Source of the DNA: Neobacillus cucumis
Lineage (GTDB): Bacteria > Bacillota > Bacilli > Bacillales > Cytobacillaceae
Assembly (NCBI RefSeq): GCF_002860255.1
Contig: NZ_PGVE01000083.1
Location: 1 to 64,000, forward strand
Reading direction: 5' to 3'
Length of the DNA stretch: 64,000 nucleotides
This document shows positions 52,216-60,429 of this stretch, in pieces. The notes below the pieces were generated by a model. It saw nothing but the letters and a program-made list of their open reading frames with translations. It ran no database searches and was not told where the DNA came from. Made by a program: the position numbers and the translations under genes. Every line of letters starts with the position of its first letter. The first letter of the stretch is position 1.

Positions 52216-52401
52216 GTGATTCAAGTAAAGTTATTTGACCGGGAGCATGAAAAAGATTTAGAAAAGGAAATGAATGGATTTTTAAAAGGATTAGATGATC
52301 AATGCTTAGTCGATATTAAATATAATGTAGCTGCAATGACCGAGGAAGAAGAAGAGGAGCAGATTTACTGTTTTACGGCAATGATTATTTACCGGGCGTG
52401 A
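52216..52401 (+). CDS. cse60: Sporulation protein Cse60
   Basis: 61 aa from GTG 52216 (MIQVKLFDREHEKDLEKEM), eight bases behind GGGAG; an upstream TTG at 52177 has no site. The length and the C-terminal YCFTAMIIYR agree with B. subtilis Cse60, a SigE-controlled sporulation protein of 60 aa (recalled). No clear SigE promoter was found. Its stop lies within the terminator hairpin that follows. Confidence 0.82.
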   Translation: MIQVKLFDREHEKDLEKEMNGFLKGLDDQCLVDIKYNVAAMTEEEEEEQIYCFTAMIIYRA

Positions 52402-52428
52402 TGAATAAATTCACGCCCGATTTTTTTT
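52393..52428 (+). terminator. Terminator at the end of cse60
   Basis: Perfect nine-base-pair stem CGGGCGTGA / TCACGCCCG followed by A and eight T. Both flanking stop codons (cse60 and the converging ytfP) lie in the stem. Confidence 0.9.
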
Positions 52429-53685
52429 GGCAGATAAAGCTGCATTGGTTCCAGCAAGCCTGCCTGTTACTAAGGCAGATGTTATGTTGTATCCGCCTGT
52501 GTAACCATGAATATCTAGGACCTCGCCACAAAAATATAGACCCTCCATCAATTTGGAGCCCATGGTTTTCGGCTCAATCTCTTTAACGGTTACACCACCG
52601 CCTGTCACAAATGCTTTATCAAGAGGGAGGGTACCATTTACTTTAAATTGAAATTGTTTGCACCCTTGTGCAAAAGCACGGATCTTTTCATTGGATAGGG
52701 TGCCGCCTTGTTCAGAAGGATCGATATCATATTTTTCTAAGAGAAATAAAAGATACCGTTCAGGAACCATTCCCTTTAACGTATTTTTGATACTCTTTTT
52801 AGGCTCACCTTTTACAAGCTTAATAATCTCTTGAAAGATTTCTTCCTCTTTTCTATCTGGAAGGGCATCAAGACTCATCATCACTTCTTTTACATTCCAT
52901 TTTTTCAATGCCTTAACGACAAATTGACTGCACCTTAGTACGGCTGGGCCGCTGACTCCAAAATGGGTAAACAGCATATCCATCCGATGCGAAATCAATG
53001 GTTTCCCCTTTGGGTTTAATACACTAAGATTAATATCCCTAAGTGATAATCCTTGAAGGGTTTTATTTTTAATAAAAGGTTCGTTTGACGTAACGGGTAC
53101 TTCAGTAGGGAACAATTCTGTTATGGTATGTCCTGCTTTTTCAGCCCAAGCATAACCGTCACCCGTAGATCCTGTGTGGGGCACCGATTTTCCACCCACA
53201 GCAATAACAATTGAACTAGCTGAAATTTGCTGGCCATCCTTCAGCAGCACGGCAGAAACATGTCCATTTTCATAGATGACATCAGCAACAGGACTATTTT
53301 TGTAGACTTTTACATGAAGTTTCTCCAGTTGTTCTAAAAGGGCATCAACTACTGATTGAGCCTTATTACTGACTGGAAACATTCGCCCATGATCTTCTTC
53401 TTTTAATTCAATTCCTAACTTCTCGAAGAACCGAATAATATCTTCGTTACTGAAAATGGAAAAAGCACTATATAAAAATTTCCCGTTTCCAGGAAGATGT
53501 TTGATTATTTCCTCAATCGGCAGCCGATTCGTTACATTGCAGCGTCCTCCACCGGAAATAGCAAGTTTTCGCCCCAGCTTGTCTCCTTTATCAATTAAGA
53601 GAACCTTTGCCCCTTTTTCACCAGCAGCAATAGCAGCCATTAACCCGGATGGCCCGCCGCCTATTACAATACAATCGTATTCCAT
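52411..53685 (-). CDS. ytfP: FAD-dependent oxidoreductase YtfP (HI0933/BaiN family)
   Basis: 424 aa from ATG 53685 (MEYDCIVIGGGPSG), supported by GGTGG upstream; an ATG at 53712 lacks a site. N-terminal Rossmann FAD motif IGGGPSGLMAAIAAGEKG and the family signature KLAISGGGRCNVTN. C-terminal FAD contacts in VTGGGV and LYFCGEVLDIHGYTGGYN. Substrate unknown; relatives reduce flavin-linked or bile-acid-type substrates. Monocistronic. Confidence 0.9.
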   Translation of the reverse strand: MEYDCIVIGGGPSGLMAAIAAGEKGAKVLLIDKGDKLGRKLAISGGGRCNVTNRLPIEEIIKHLPGNGKFLYSAFSIFSNEDIIRFFEKLGIELKEEDHGRMFPVSNKAQSVVDALLEQLEKLHVKVYKNSPVADVIYENGHVSAVLLKDGQQISASSIVIAVGGKSVPHTGSTGDGYAWAEKAGHTITELFPTEVPVTSNEPFIKNKTLQGLSLRDINLSVLNPKGKPLISHRMDMLFTHFGVSGPAVLRCSQFVVKALKKWNVKEVMMSLDALPDRKEEEIFQEIIKLVKGEPKKSIKNTLKGMVPERYLLFLLEKYDIDPSEQGGTLSNEKIRAFAQGCKQFQFKVNGTLPLDKAFVTGGGVTVKEIEPKTMGSKLMEGLYFCGEVLDIHGYTGGYNITSALVTGRLAGTNAALSAKKNRA

Positions 53686-53886
53686 TTTTTCCACCAACTT
53701 TAATGTATTCATTTCATTATAAACATAACTTGTGAAATTAAAACGAATAAAGCATTTTTTAAGTAAAATAACTCGGTTGTTAGTAGCATCGGAGGAAAAG
53801 AAGTTGTAAACTACTAATAGTGTGCAAAAAACGTCGATTATTCTTGTGAATATATTAACGTATCTTTTCGGGTAGGAAGGGATTTT

Positions 53887-55521
53887 ATGCAGTCAAAGCT
53901 TTTAAGAGGAACGTTTATCTTAACCTTAGGGACGATACTTTCTAAAATTATAGGACTTATTTATGTTATACCGTTTTACCAGATTGTTGGAAAACATGGG
54001 ACCCAGCTTTATTCATACGGATATGTCCCTTACACCATATTTATAAGTATCGCAACGGCTGGGGTACCACTGGCTGTTTCTAAATTTATTGCCAAATATA
54101 ATGCACTTGAAGAATATGCGGTTGGCAGGAAATTGTTCAAATCCGGATTAGTAGTGATGTCTCTAACCGGTTTTTCAGCTTTTTTAATTATGTATCTCGC
54201 TGCCCCTTTATTAGCAGAAATGAGTAATCCTGGGAAAGGTCAATTGGGTGATGTGGTAACAGTCATGCGTGCTGTTAGTTTTGCGTTAATTCTTGTCCCT
54301 TTCATGAGTTTAATCAGAGGATATTTTCAGGGACATCAATCCATGGGGCCTTCTGCTGCATCGCAGGTTGTTGAACAAATCGTCAGGATTATATTTACAC
54401 TAGCTGGGGCCTATGTGGTTTTGAAATTTTTAAGCGGGTCCATGGTAACGGCCGTAAGTGTTGCCACTTTTGCTGCCTTTGTTGGTGCGATCGGAGGCCT
54501 AGCCGTCCTGTTCTGGTATTGGTATAAAAGGAAGCCATATTTAGATGAACTTTTAGAAAAAGACAAAGGAACTGTTCAAATTTCACTGAAAGAAATTTAT
54601 AAAGAAATCTTTATCTATGCTGCGCCCTTTGTATTTGTAGGGATTGCTAATCCATTATTTCAGCTTATTGATCAATTTACCCTTACTAAGGCTTTGGTAG
54701 AAATGGGAACGTCAAAGAAATTAGCTGATACTGCTTTTGGGATATTGAACTTTGAATCGCATAAAATTGTGATTATTCCAGTTTCCTTGGCCACTGCGTT
54801 TTCGTTAACCCTAGTGCCGAGCATTACAAAGGCATATATTGAAAATGACCGTGAAAACTTAACACATCAATTAAATCAAACCTTTCAGGTGCTATTATTT
54901 TTAACACTGCCAGCTGCCATAGGTCTTTCGTTATTGGCTGAACCTGTTTACACGGTTTTTTATGAACATGATGCCCTAGGAACCCAGGTTTTGGGAGCCT
55001 ATGCACCCGTAGCCATCCTATTTTCCCTTTATTCGGTGACGGCAGCCATCATGCAGGGAATCAACGAACAGCGATATACGATTTTAAGCTTATTGGTGGG
55101 ACTATTGGTTAAACTAACTCTCAATATACCTTTAGTAAACATGTTTGAAACAAGAGGGGCAGTCCTGGCAACAGCTATTGGGTACTCGGCCTCCATTATT
55201 ATTAATTTAATCGTCATCAAATATTTCTCCCGCTACAGGTATCGATTTGTATGGCGGAGAAGCTTACTGATTATTATTTTTGCAGGATGTATGTGGGCTG
55301 GAACGGAGATCATGTATAAGTTGTTATTGCTGTTCTTATCCCCAGCATCCAAAATGCAATCGATCATCATTATAGTTGTTAGTGCCTTCGTGGGTGCTGC
55401 CATCTATTTTTATTTAGGAGTAAAATCAGGACTGGCGACTCGATTATTCGGAAACAGAATTGAGCGTGTTCTCACTAAACTTAAGCTGCCAAGAAGGAGG
55501 CAAAGCGTTGAGAATAGATAA
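53887..55521 (+). CDS. ytgP: MurJ-type lipid II flippase / polysaccharide exporter YtgP
   Basis: 544 aa with about 14 transmembrane helices; MVF/MOP superfamily with FILTLGTILSKIIGLIYVIPF at the N-terminus and RGYFQGHQSMGPSAASQVVEQ. B. subtilis YtgP (MurJ) is 544 aa and acts with Amj in flipping lipid II. AGGAAGGG precedes the ATG. The pseudouridine synthase gene starts 14 bp before its end, so they are coupled. Confidence 0.93.
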   Translation: MQSKLLRGTFILTLGTILSKIIGLIYVIPFYQIVGKHGTQLYSYGYVPYTIFISIATAGVPLAVSKFIAKYNALEEYAVGRKLFKSGLVVMSLTGFSAFLIMYLAAPLLAEMSNPGKGQLGDVVTVMRAVSFALILVPFMSLIRGYFQGHQSMGPSAASQVVEQIVRIIFTLAGAYVVLKFLSGSMVTAVSVATFAAFVGAIGGLAVLFWYWYKRKPYLDELLEKDKGTVQISLKEIYKEIFIYAAPFVFVGIANPLFQLIDQFTLTKALVEMGTSKKLADTAFGILNFESHKIVIIPVSLATAFSLTLVPSITKAYIENDRENLTHQLNQTFQVLLFLTLPAAIGLSLLAEPVYTVFYEHDALGTQVLGAYAPVAILFSLYSVTAAIMQGINEQRYTILSLLVGLLVKLTLNIPLVNMFETRGAVLATAIGYSASIIINLIVIKYFSRYRYRFVWRRSLLIIIFAGCMWAGTEIMYKLLLLFLSPASKMQSIIIIVVSAFVGAAIYFYLGVKSGLATRLFGNRIERVLTKLKLPRRRQSVENR

Positions 55522-56227
55522 GATGTTAGCAAACCTTGGTTACGGCAGCCGTAAAGAAGTAAAACAGCTTTTAAAAAGCGGTGCCGTAAGAGTAGATGAC
55601 GTAATCGTTAAGGATCCAAAAACCCATGTGGATGAAAAAAATCAAACAGTAACTTTAAATGGGGAAGTTATTGAATACAAAGAATTTATTTATTTAATGA
55701 TGAACAAGCCTCCTGGAGTGCTGTCTGCAACAGAAGATAATTCATGCGAGACGGTCATTGACCTGTTGGAATTGGAAGATCAAGTGTATGAGCCTTTTCC
55801 GGTCGGAAGATTGGACAAAGATACAGAGGGGCTGCTCTTGATCACCAATGATGGTCAATTAGCTCACCGTTTATTGTCACCAAAAAAACATGTACCAAAA
55901 ACATACTTTGCCGTAATTGATAGAGAAGTGACTGAAGAAGATGTAAAAGCATTTTCCAAAGGGGTAACCCTTGATGATGGCTATGAAACAAAACCTGGTG
56001 AGTTAAAAATATTAAAATCCGGAATTCGTTCGGATATTGAGTTAACCATTACGGAAGGCAAGTTTCATCAAGTAAAAAGAATGTTTGAGGCCGTGGGGAA
56101 AAGAGTGGTCTATTTGAAACGTATGACTATGGGCCCGCTTCCGTTGGATGAGACTCTTGAACTTGGTGAATATAGGGAATTAACCGATGAAGAAGTAGAA
56201 CTATTAAGGGAGTATCAAGTGAAATAA
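55508..56227 (+). CDS. ytzG: RsuA-family pseudouridine synthase YtzG
   Basis: 239 aa from TTG 55508 (MRIDKMLANLGYGSRKEV), eight bases behind AAGGAGG; matches the recalled B. subtilis length. N-terminal S4 RNA-binding domain (residues 1-60), then the catalytic segment PVGRLDKDTEGLLLITNDG with the essential Asp, and KTYFAVI plus FHQVKRMFEAVGKRV near the end. It modifies a ribosomal RNA uridine; the exact site is not readable here. Overlaps ytgP. Confidence 0.92.
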   Translation: MRIDKMLANLGYGSRKEVKQLLKSGAVRVDDVIVKDPKTHVDEKNQTVTLNGEVIEYKEFIYLMMNKPPGVLSATEDNSCETVIDLLELEDQVYEPFPVGRLDKDTEGLLLITNDGQLAHRLLSPKKHVPKTYFAVIDREVTEEDVKAFSKGVTLDDGYETKPGELKILKSGIRSDIELTITEGKFHQVKRMFEAVGKRVVYLKRMTMGPLPLDETLELGEYRELTDEEVELLREYQVK

Positions 56228-56231
56228 GATG

Positions 56232-56261
56232 AAAAGCAGCTATACTCCTAGCTGCTTTTTT
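56232..56261 (+). terminator. Terminator after ytzG
   Basis: Eleven-base-pair stem AAAAGCAGCTA / TAGCTGCTTTT followed by TT. Confidence 0.88.
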
Positions 56262-56350
56262 GTGTTTTTAAAGGAATGGTTGATAAATGTAAAAATGGGT
56301 AACCTACATGTATATAAGCTATAAAGAAGTGTTGCTAAGGGGGAAATGTC

Positions 56351-57160
56351 ATGAAACTTACGCACGAGCAAGCAATAGAGTTACACGGCTTCAATAACCT
56401 AACCAAATCTTTAAGTTTTAATATGTATGATATTTGTTTTACCAAAACGAAAGAAGAACGAGAATCCTACTTAAAATATATTGATGAACAATATAGTGCG
56501 GAGAGGCTGCAAACGATTTTAAAGAATGTGGCAGATATTATTGGTGCACATGTATTAAATGTAGCTAGTCAGGATTTTGAACCGACTGGGGCAAGTGTCA
56601 CCTTATTAGTTTCAGAAGGGCCCGTGACACATGATGTTCCATCTGAATCCTTTGAGGAATCACCAGGACCTCTGCCGGAATCAGTAGTCATGCAGTTAGA
56701 TAAAAGTCATATCACGGTCCATACATATCCGGAATTTCATCCAGATGAAGGAATCAGTACCTTTAGAGCCGATATTGACGTTTCAACCTGCGGAGAAATT
56801 TCACCGCTAAAGGCCCTTCACTATTTAATTAGGTCTTTTGAAACCGATGTAATGACGATTGATTACCGAGTTCGTGGTTTTACACGGGACAAGAGCGGAC
56901 ACAAACTTTTTATCGACCATGAAATAAATTCCATTCAGAATTATATCCCTGAAGATGTGGGAGAACTATTTGATATGATTGATGTCAATGTCTATCAAGA
57001 GAACATCTTTCATACGAAATGTAAACTCCGAGAGTTTGATTTAAATAACTATTTATTTGGCTATACCAAAGAAAAACTAACCCCTGATGAACATATTGAA
57101 ATAACCGAGAGATTAAAAATTGAAATGGATGAAATCTTTTATGGGAAAAATATTGTCTAA
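56351..57160 (+). CDS. speD: S-adenosylmethionine decarboxylase, long (E. coli-like) type
   Basis: 269 aa, near the 264 aa of E. coli SpeD and about twice the 126-aa B. subtilis enzyme. The autocleavage motif KSHITVHTYPE is present with the pyruvoyl-forming Ser119, and Cys147 lies in DVSTCGEISP. Supplies decarboxylated SAM for spermidine. No spermidine synthase is adjacent. It has its own ribosome-binding site (AAGGGGG) and stands alone. Confidence 0.93.
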   Translation: MKLTHEQAIELHGFNNLTKSLSFNMYDICFTKTKEERESYLKYIDEQYSAERLQTILKNVADIIGAHVLNVASQDFEPTGASVTLLVSEGPVTHDVPSESFEESPGPLPESVVMQLDKSHITVHTYPEFHPDEGISTFRADIDVSTCGEISPLKALHYLIRSFETDVMTIDYRVRGFTRDKSGHKLFIDHEINSIQNYIPEDVGELFDMIDVNVYQENIFHTKCKLREFDLNNYLFGYTKEKLTPDEHIEITERLKIEMDEIFYGKNIV

Positions 57161-57202
57161 GAGCTCAAACATTCTGAGCTCTTTTTACCATTTTTAAAGT
57201 AA

Positions 57203-57232
57203 TTGACATGAAACCAAAAGGTGTTATATAGT
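57203..57232 (+). promoter_or_regulatory. Promoter and operator of the SRPBCC-ArsR pair
   Basis: TTGACA at 57203-57208 with an AT-rich -10 region (TATATAGTAT, 57225-57234). The octamer TGAAACCA occurs at 57209-57216 inside the promoter spacer and again at 57240-57247, 31 bp later; the second is part of the palindrome GAAACC-AGAT-GGTTTC. This looks like an operator for the adjacent ArsR protein. Confidence 0.65.
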
Positions 57233-57287
57233 ATAGATGTGAAACCAGATGGTTTCGTAATTCATCGATATTTTAGGAGGCATTTCA

Positions 57288-57713
57288 GTGGAAAATCAAT
57301 CACAAGCTACATTAGAAGATATTAAATATACAGTCGTATATAATGCTCCAATCACTAAAGTATGGGATGCTGTGGCAACGGCTGAGGGTCTTAGTGCGTG
57401 GTTCATGCCGAATGATTTAAAGGCAGAAGAAGGTCACGAATTTCATATTAATGCAGGTCAATTTGGTATGTCGCCATGTAAGGTTACACATGTAGAACCG
57501 CCAAAACGTCTTTCTTTTAATTGGGGAAAAGACTGGACCTTAACCTTTGAATTAAAAGAATTAGAAGAGAAAACAGAGTTAACTTTAATCCACGGCGGAT
57601 GGGATGTTAATAAAGTTACTGAATTTGGTGCGCCGCATACTCCAATTCGTGAAAACATGAATCAAGGCTGGGCGGGTCTTGTGAAAAAACTTCAAGCATA
57701 TGTTGAGGCATAA
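57288..57713 (+). CDS. SRPBCC (AHSA1/START-like) domain protein
   Basis: 141 aa from GTG 57288 behind GGAGG. SRPBCC fold with the family features APITKVWDAVATAEGLSAWFMP, VEPPKRLSFNW and ELTLIHGGW; a hydrophobic ligand cavity is expected but the ligand is unknown. Its stop codon is immediately followed by the ATG of the ArsR gene. Such pairs are common in Bacillales and Actinobacteria, where the regulator usually controls its neighbour. Confidence 0.9.
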   Translation: MENQSQATLEDIKYTVVYNAPITKVWDAVATAEGLSAWFMPNDLKAEEGHEFHINAGQFGMSPCKVTHVEPPKRLSFNWGKDWTLTFELKELEEKTELTLIHGGWDVNKVTEFGAPHTPIRENMNQGWAGLVKKLQAYVEA

Positions 57714-58052
57714 ATGGCAGCTTCCTCAGCAAAACATGATGTTTTTCAAGCGATTGCTGACCCAACCCGTCGAAGTCTATTAAAACTTCTTAGCAGCCAG
57801 GAAATGCCTGTTACTGCGATTAGTCAACATTTTCCGATTAGCCGGACTGCTGTTTCAAAACATTTAAAGGTACTATCAGAAGCAGGTTTAGTAAAGGAGA
57901 GGAAGGTTGGCAGAGAAACAAGGTACAAGCTCGAACCAGCGCCTTTGTTTGAACTAAAAGATTGGCTCCAATATTTTGAACTATTTTGGGAAAATAAACT
58001 GGGTGCATTGGGGCGTTTCTTAGAAACGGACGATGCGGATTCAGAAAACTGA
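57714..58052 (+). CDS. ArsR-family transcriptional regulator
   Basis: 112 aa, winged helix: AIADPTRRSLLKLLSSQ, then recognition helix ISRTAVSKHLKVLSEAGLV and wing KERKVGRETRYKLEP. The metal-binding cysteine motif of classic ArsR/SmtB (ELCVCDL) is absent, so the signal is probably not a heavy metal. It abuts the SRPBCC gene (TAAATG) and likely represses the pair through the TGAAACCA repeats upstream. Confidence 0.92.
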   Translation: MAASSAKHDVFQAIADPTRRSLLKLLSSQEMPVTAISQHFPISRTAVSKHLKVLSEAGLVKERKVGRETRYKLEPAPLFELKDWLQYFELFWENKLGALGRFLETDDADSEN

Positions 58053-58072
58053 AGGTAAAATTGTATATAAAA

Positions 58073-58116
58073 ACAAAAGGTGATACCCAAATGGCTATCA
58101 CCTTTTGTCTTTTTTT
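58073..58116 (+). terminator. Terminator after the arsR gene
   Basis: Thirteen-base-pair stem ACAAAAGGTGATA / TATCACCTTTTGT followed by C and seven T. Confidence 0.92.
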
Positions 58117-58150
58117 GGCTTTGTTAAACGATATTGTTGTTTTTTATACT

Positions 58151-58283
58151 CTGTTGATTGGAGAGGAAGGCGCTCGACTCCTGCGGGAGTACGGGGCAGG
58201 GGAGACCCCACAGGCGCTAATGCGCCGAGGAGGCTCCCCGGCACGCCCGCGGAAAGCGAGCGCCTGGATTCGGAAATCAACAG
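58151..58283 (+). repeat. Dispersed palindromic repeat, copy 4
   Basis: Full-length ~133-bp copy with ends CTGTTGATTGGAG and GGAAATCAACAG. Its middle is nearly identical to copy 3 at 37276. It sits in the gap between convergent genes. Confidence 0.88.
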
Positions 58284-58304
58284 CCAAATTTAACAGCGCC
58301 TTTT

Positions 58305-60299
58305 TTATTGGACAGCTTCAGTTTTAGAGTGCTGTAGATGACTTGTGATCCAGCCAATAACAGCAGCAGCAATTAAATAAATTAATAGAATGAATATTTG
58401 CTGCTGCAGTTGCATCCAATCGCCAAGTGTAATGACATCCTGGAATCCTCGAAGGGAGTGAGCCATAGGAAGAACATTACCTATCTTACTAAGAATAGGA
58501 TTACTCAATTCACCAGGGAAAGTACCGCCGCAGGTAGCTAATTGTAGAACTAACAGGGTTACAGCCATAAACTTTCCAGCCACTCCGAAAACCGTTACCA
58601 GCATCAAAATAAACGTCATAAAGGTGAAGGAAACAATAATACTTGATAAAATAAACAAAGGTACATTGGCTACATCTACTTTAAAGCCAAAAAGGACAAT
58701 CAAATCAACAAATAATACTTGGATTAATGCTATTACATACTTAAGTGCAAGTTTATTAATAAAATGAACTGTTCCGTTGACCTTGATATCTTGTCTGCGG
58801 CCTAGCGGCAAAATATTAGCGGCCATAATCCCGCCAACATAAAATGCTAAAGATAAGAAGTATGGCATTATCCCTGTCCCATAGTTAGGTACATCCGATA
58901 CCTCTGATTCAACTAGCTGCACAGGCTCTGAAAACATGGAGGTTAATTGGTCCGTATTATGAACACTTGCCGTTTTTTTTGCGGCGTCATCCAATTTAAC
59001 AGCAAGTTCATTAGATCCAGCACTTAATTGCCCCAATCCATCCACCAACTGATTTGTACCTTGATCAAGTTTGTTACCACCATTCGCAAGCTCAATGATG
59101 CCATTATTTAATGAAGTAAAGCCTTGTTTCCATTGAGTAAATCCGTTAGAAAATTCTACGGTTCCACTTGCAAGTTTTGTTGCACCGCTTGCAGCGTCCT
59201 TCAATTTACTTCCAAATTGCCGCATTCCGTCTTGGACCTCTGATTCACCTTGGACTAAAAGAGAAGTCCCTTGAACCAGTTGGTTTTGCCCATTACTCAA
59301 CGAATCCGCTGCCACAGACAGGCCGTCTGCTTTTGCAGTAATTTGTTGGAAAGCTGCGTCATCTGTTAGTTCAGGATGATGTTGTAAAAATTGTTCAATA
59401 GAGTTGTTTAGGTCATCTGTAGAATTTTTCATGTTAGCTTGCCCTTTGGCCAGTTGTTCTTGTCCGGCAGCGATTTCTTTTGTACTCTGAGCCAACTTAT
59501 TTATTCCTGTTTCAAGACTTGTATGACCTGCGGCAAGATTGGACATGCCGTCAGAGAGAGAAGCCGAGCCGTCTTTAATGACGTTTACTCCTTTAGTTAA
59601 CTTATCCTGACCGATTGTGAGCTGCTGACTTCCGTCCATAAGTTGGGCAGCACCATTATTTAAGCTGTGGACTCCATCTGAGAGCAGGACCATCCCGTTT
59701 TTAGCATCTGTTGTCCCTTTATTAATTTTGGCCGCTCCGTTACCGGCATCACGTAATCCGTTTGCTAATTCCTGAAACTTCGAAAATACCCCATCAGCAT
59801 AGGATTTTGTTATGCTGTTAGCGATTTTCGTTTTCATTTTTTCAGTTGCCGTTGTGCTAATTTGGGAAGCAACATAGTTTTTACCCGGATTTATTTTATA
59901 CATAAGTTTTGCAGGTTCCGGATGTTCATCCATTAAGGTACTTACTTTTTGTGAGAAGTCCTGAGGAATAGTGATCACCATGTAATAAGTTCCATCATTT
60001 ATCCCCTTATTGGCCTTCTTTTCTGATATGAAGTGAAAGTTTAAGTCCTTATTTTCTTTTAGGTTTTGAACAAAGTCATGACCTGCATTAATTGCTTTCT
60101 TGTCCATTGTGGAACCTTTATCTAAATTAACCACTGCGACTGGAAGTTGATCTAACTTTCCATATGGATTCCAATAACCTGCGAGAAAGAAACCCGCATA
60201 AATTAATGGCACAATTAAAAGAAAGATTAAGGCGATTCTTCCGTGTTTATGATGCCACATCATTTTTAAATCTCGAAATACTAACTTAAATCCCTTCAT
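58305..60299 (-). CDS. YhgE/Pip-family membrane protein
   Basis: 664 aa. One N-terminal membrane helix (about 20-40), a large extracellular part (40-480) and about five to six C-terminal helices, the ABC-2-like YhgE/Pip layout. The extracellular part holds many short repeats of the LxxGxxxLxxG type (for example SDGMSNLAAGHTSLETG), predicted as long coiled coil. Relatives include the L. lactis phage infection protein Pip and B. subtilis YhgE; their physiological role is unclear. A divergent LysR gene is its likely regulator. Confidence 0.9.
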   Translation of the reverse strand: MKGFKLVFRDLKMMWHHKHGRIALIFLLIVPLIYAGFFLAGYWNPYGKLDQLPVAVVNLDKGSTMDKKAINAGHDFVQNLKENKDLNFHFISEKKANKGINDGTYYMVITIPQDFSQKVSTLMDEHPEPAKLMYKINPGKNYVASQISTTATEKMKTKIANSITKSYADGVFSKFQELANGLRDAGNGAAKINKGTTDAKNGMVLLSDGVHSLNNGAAQLMDGSQQLTIGQDKLTKGVNVIKDGSASLSDGMSNLAAGHTSLETGINKLAQSTKEIAAGQEQLAKGQANMKNSTDDLNNSIEQFLQHHPELTDDAAFQQITAKADGLSVAADSLSNGQNQLVQGTSLLVQGESEVQDGMRQFGSKLKDAASGATKLASGTVEFSNGFTQWKQGFTSLNNGIIELANGGNKLDQGTNQLVDGLGQLSAGSNELAVKLDDAAKKTASVHNTDQLTSMFSEPVQLVESEVSDVPNYGTGIMPYFLSLAFYVGGIMAANILPLGRRQDIKVNGTVHFINKLALKYVIALIQVLFVDLIVLFGFKVDVANVPLFILSSIIVSFTFMTFILMLVTVFGVAGKFMAVTLLVLQLATCGGTFPGELSNPILSKIGNVLPMAHSLRGFQDVITLGDWMQLQQQIFILLIYLIAAAVIGWITSHLQHSKTEAVQ

Positions 60300-60372
60300 A
60301 ATGACCCCTTTTTATTTATGATTTAATAACATAACCACAATAATAAATGGAATTTTATATATTGTATAATAT

Positions 60373-60392
60373 ATAATTCATTATGGAATTAT
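60373..60392. promoter_or_regulatory. Palindrome between yhgE-like and lysR genes
   Basis: ATAATTC-ATTATG-GAATTAT is a perfect 7+7 inverted repeat of the T-N11-A kind used by LysR regulators, centred in a 130-bp divergent intergenic region. Confidence 0.55.
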
Positions 60393-60429
60393 AGCTTTAA
60401 ATCTATTTGAGTATGAAGGTGTATGAAAG

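Noticed and set aside
58061..58327. Overlapping frames of 60-88 codons around 58100-58300
   Set aside because: They translate the terminator and the palindromic repeat (copy 4); similar frames appear in copy 3 for the same reason.
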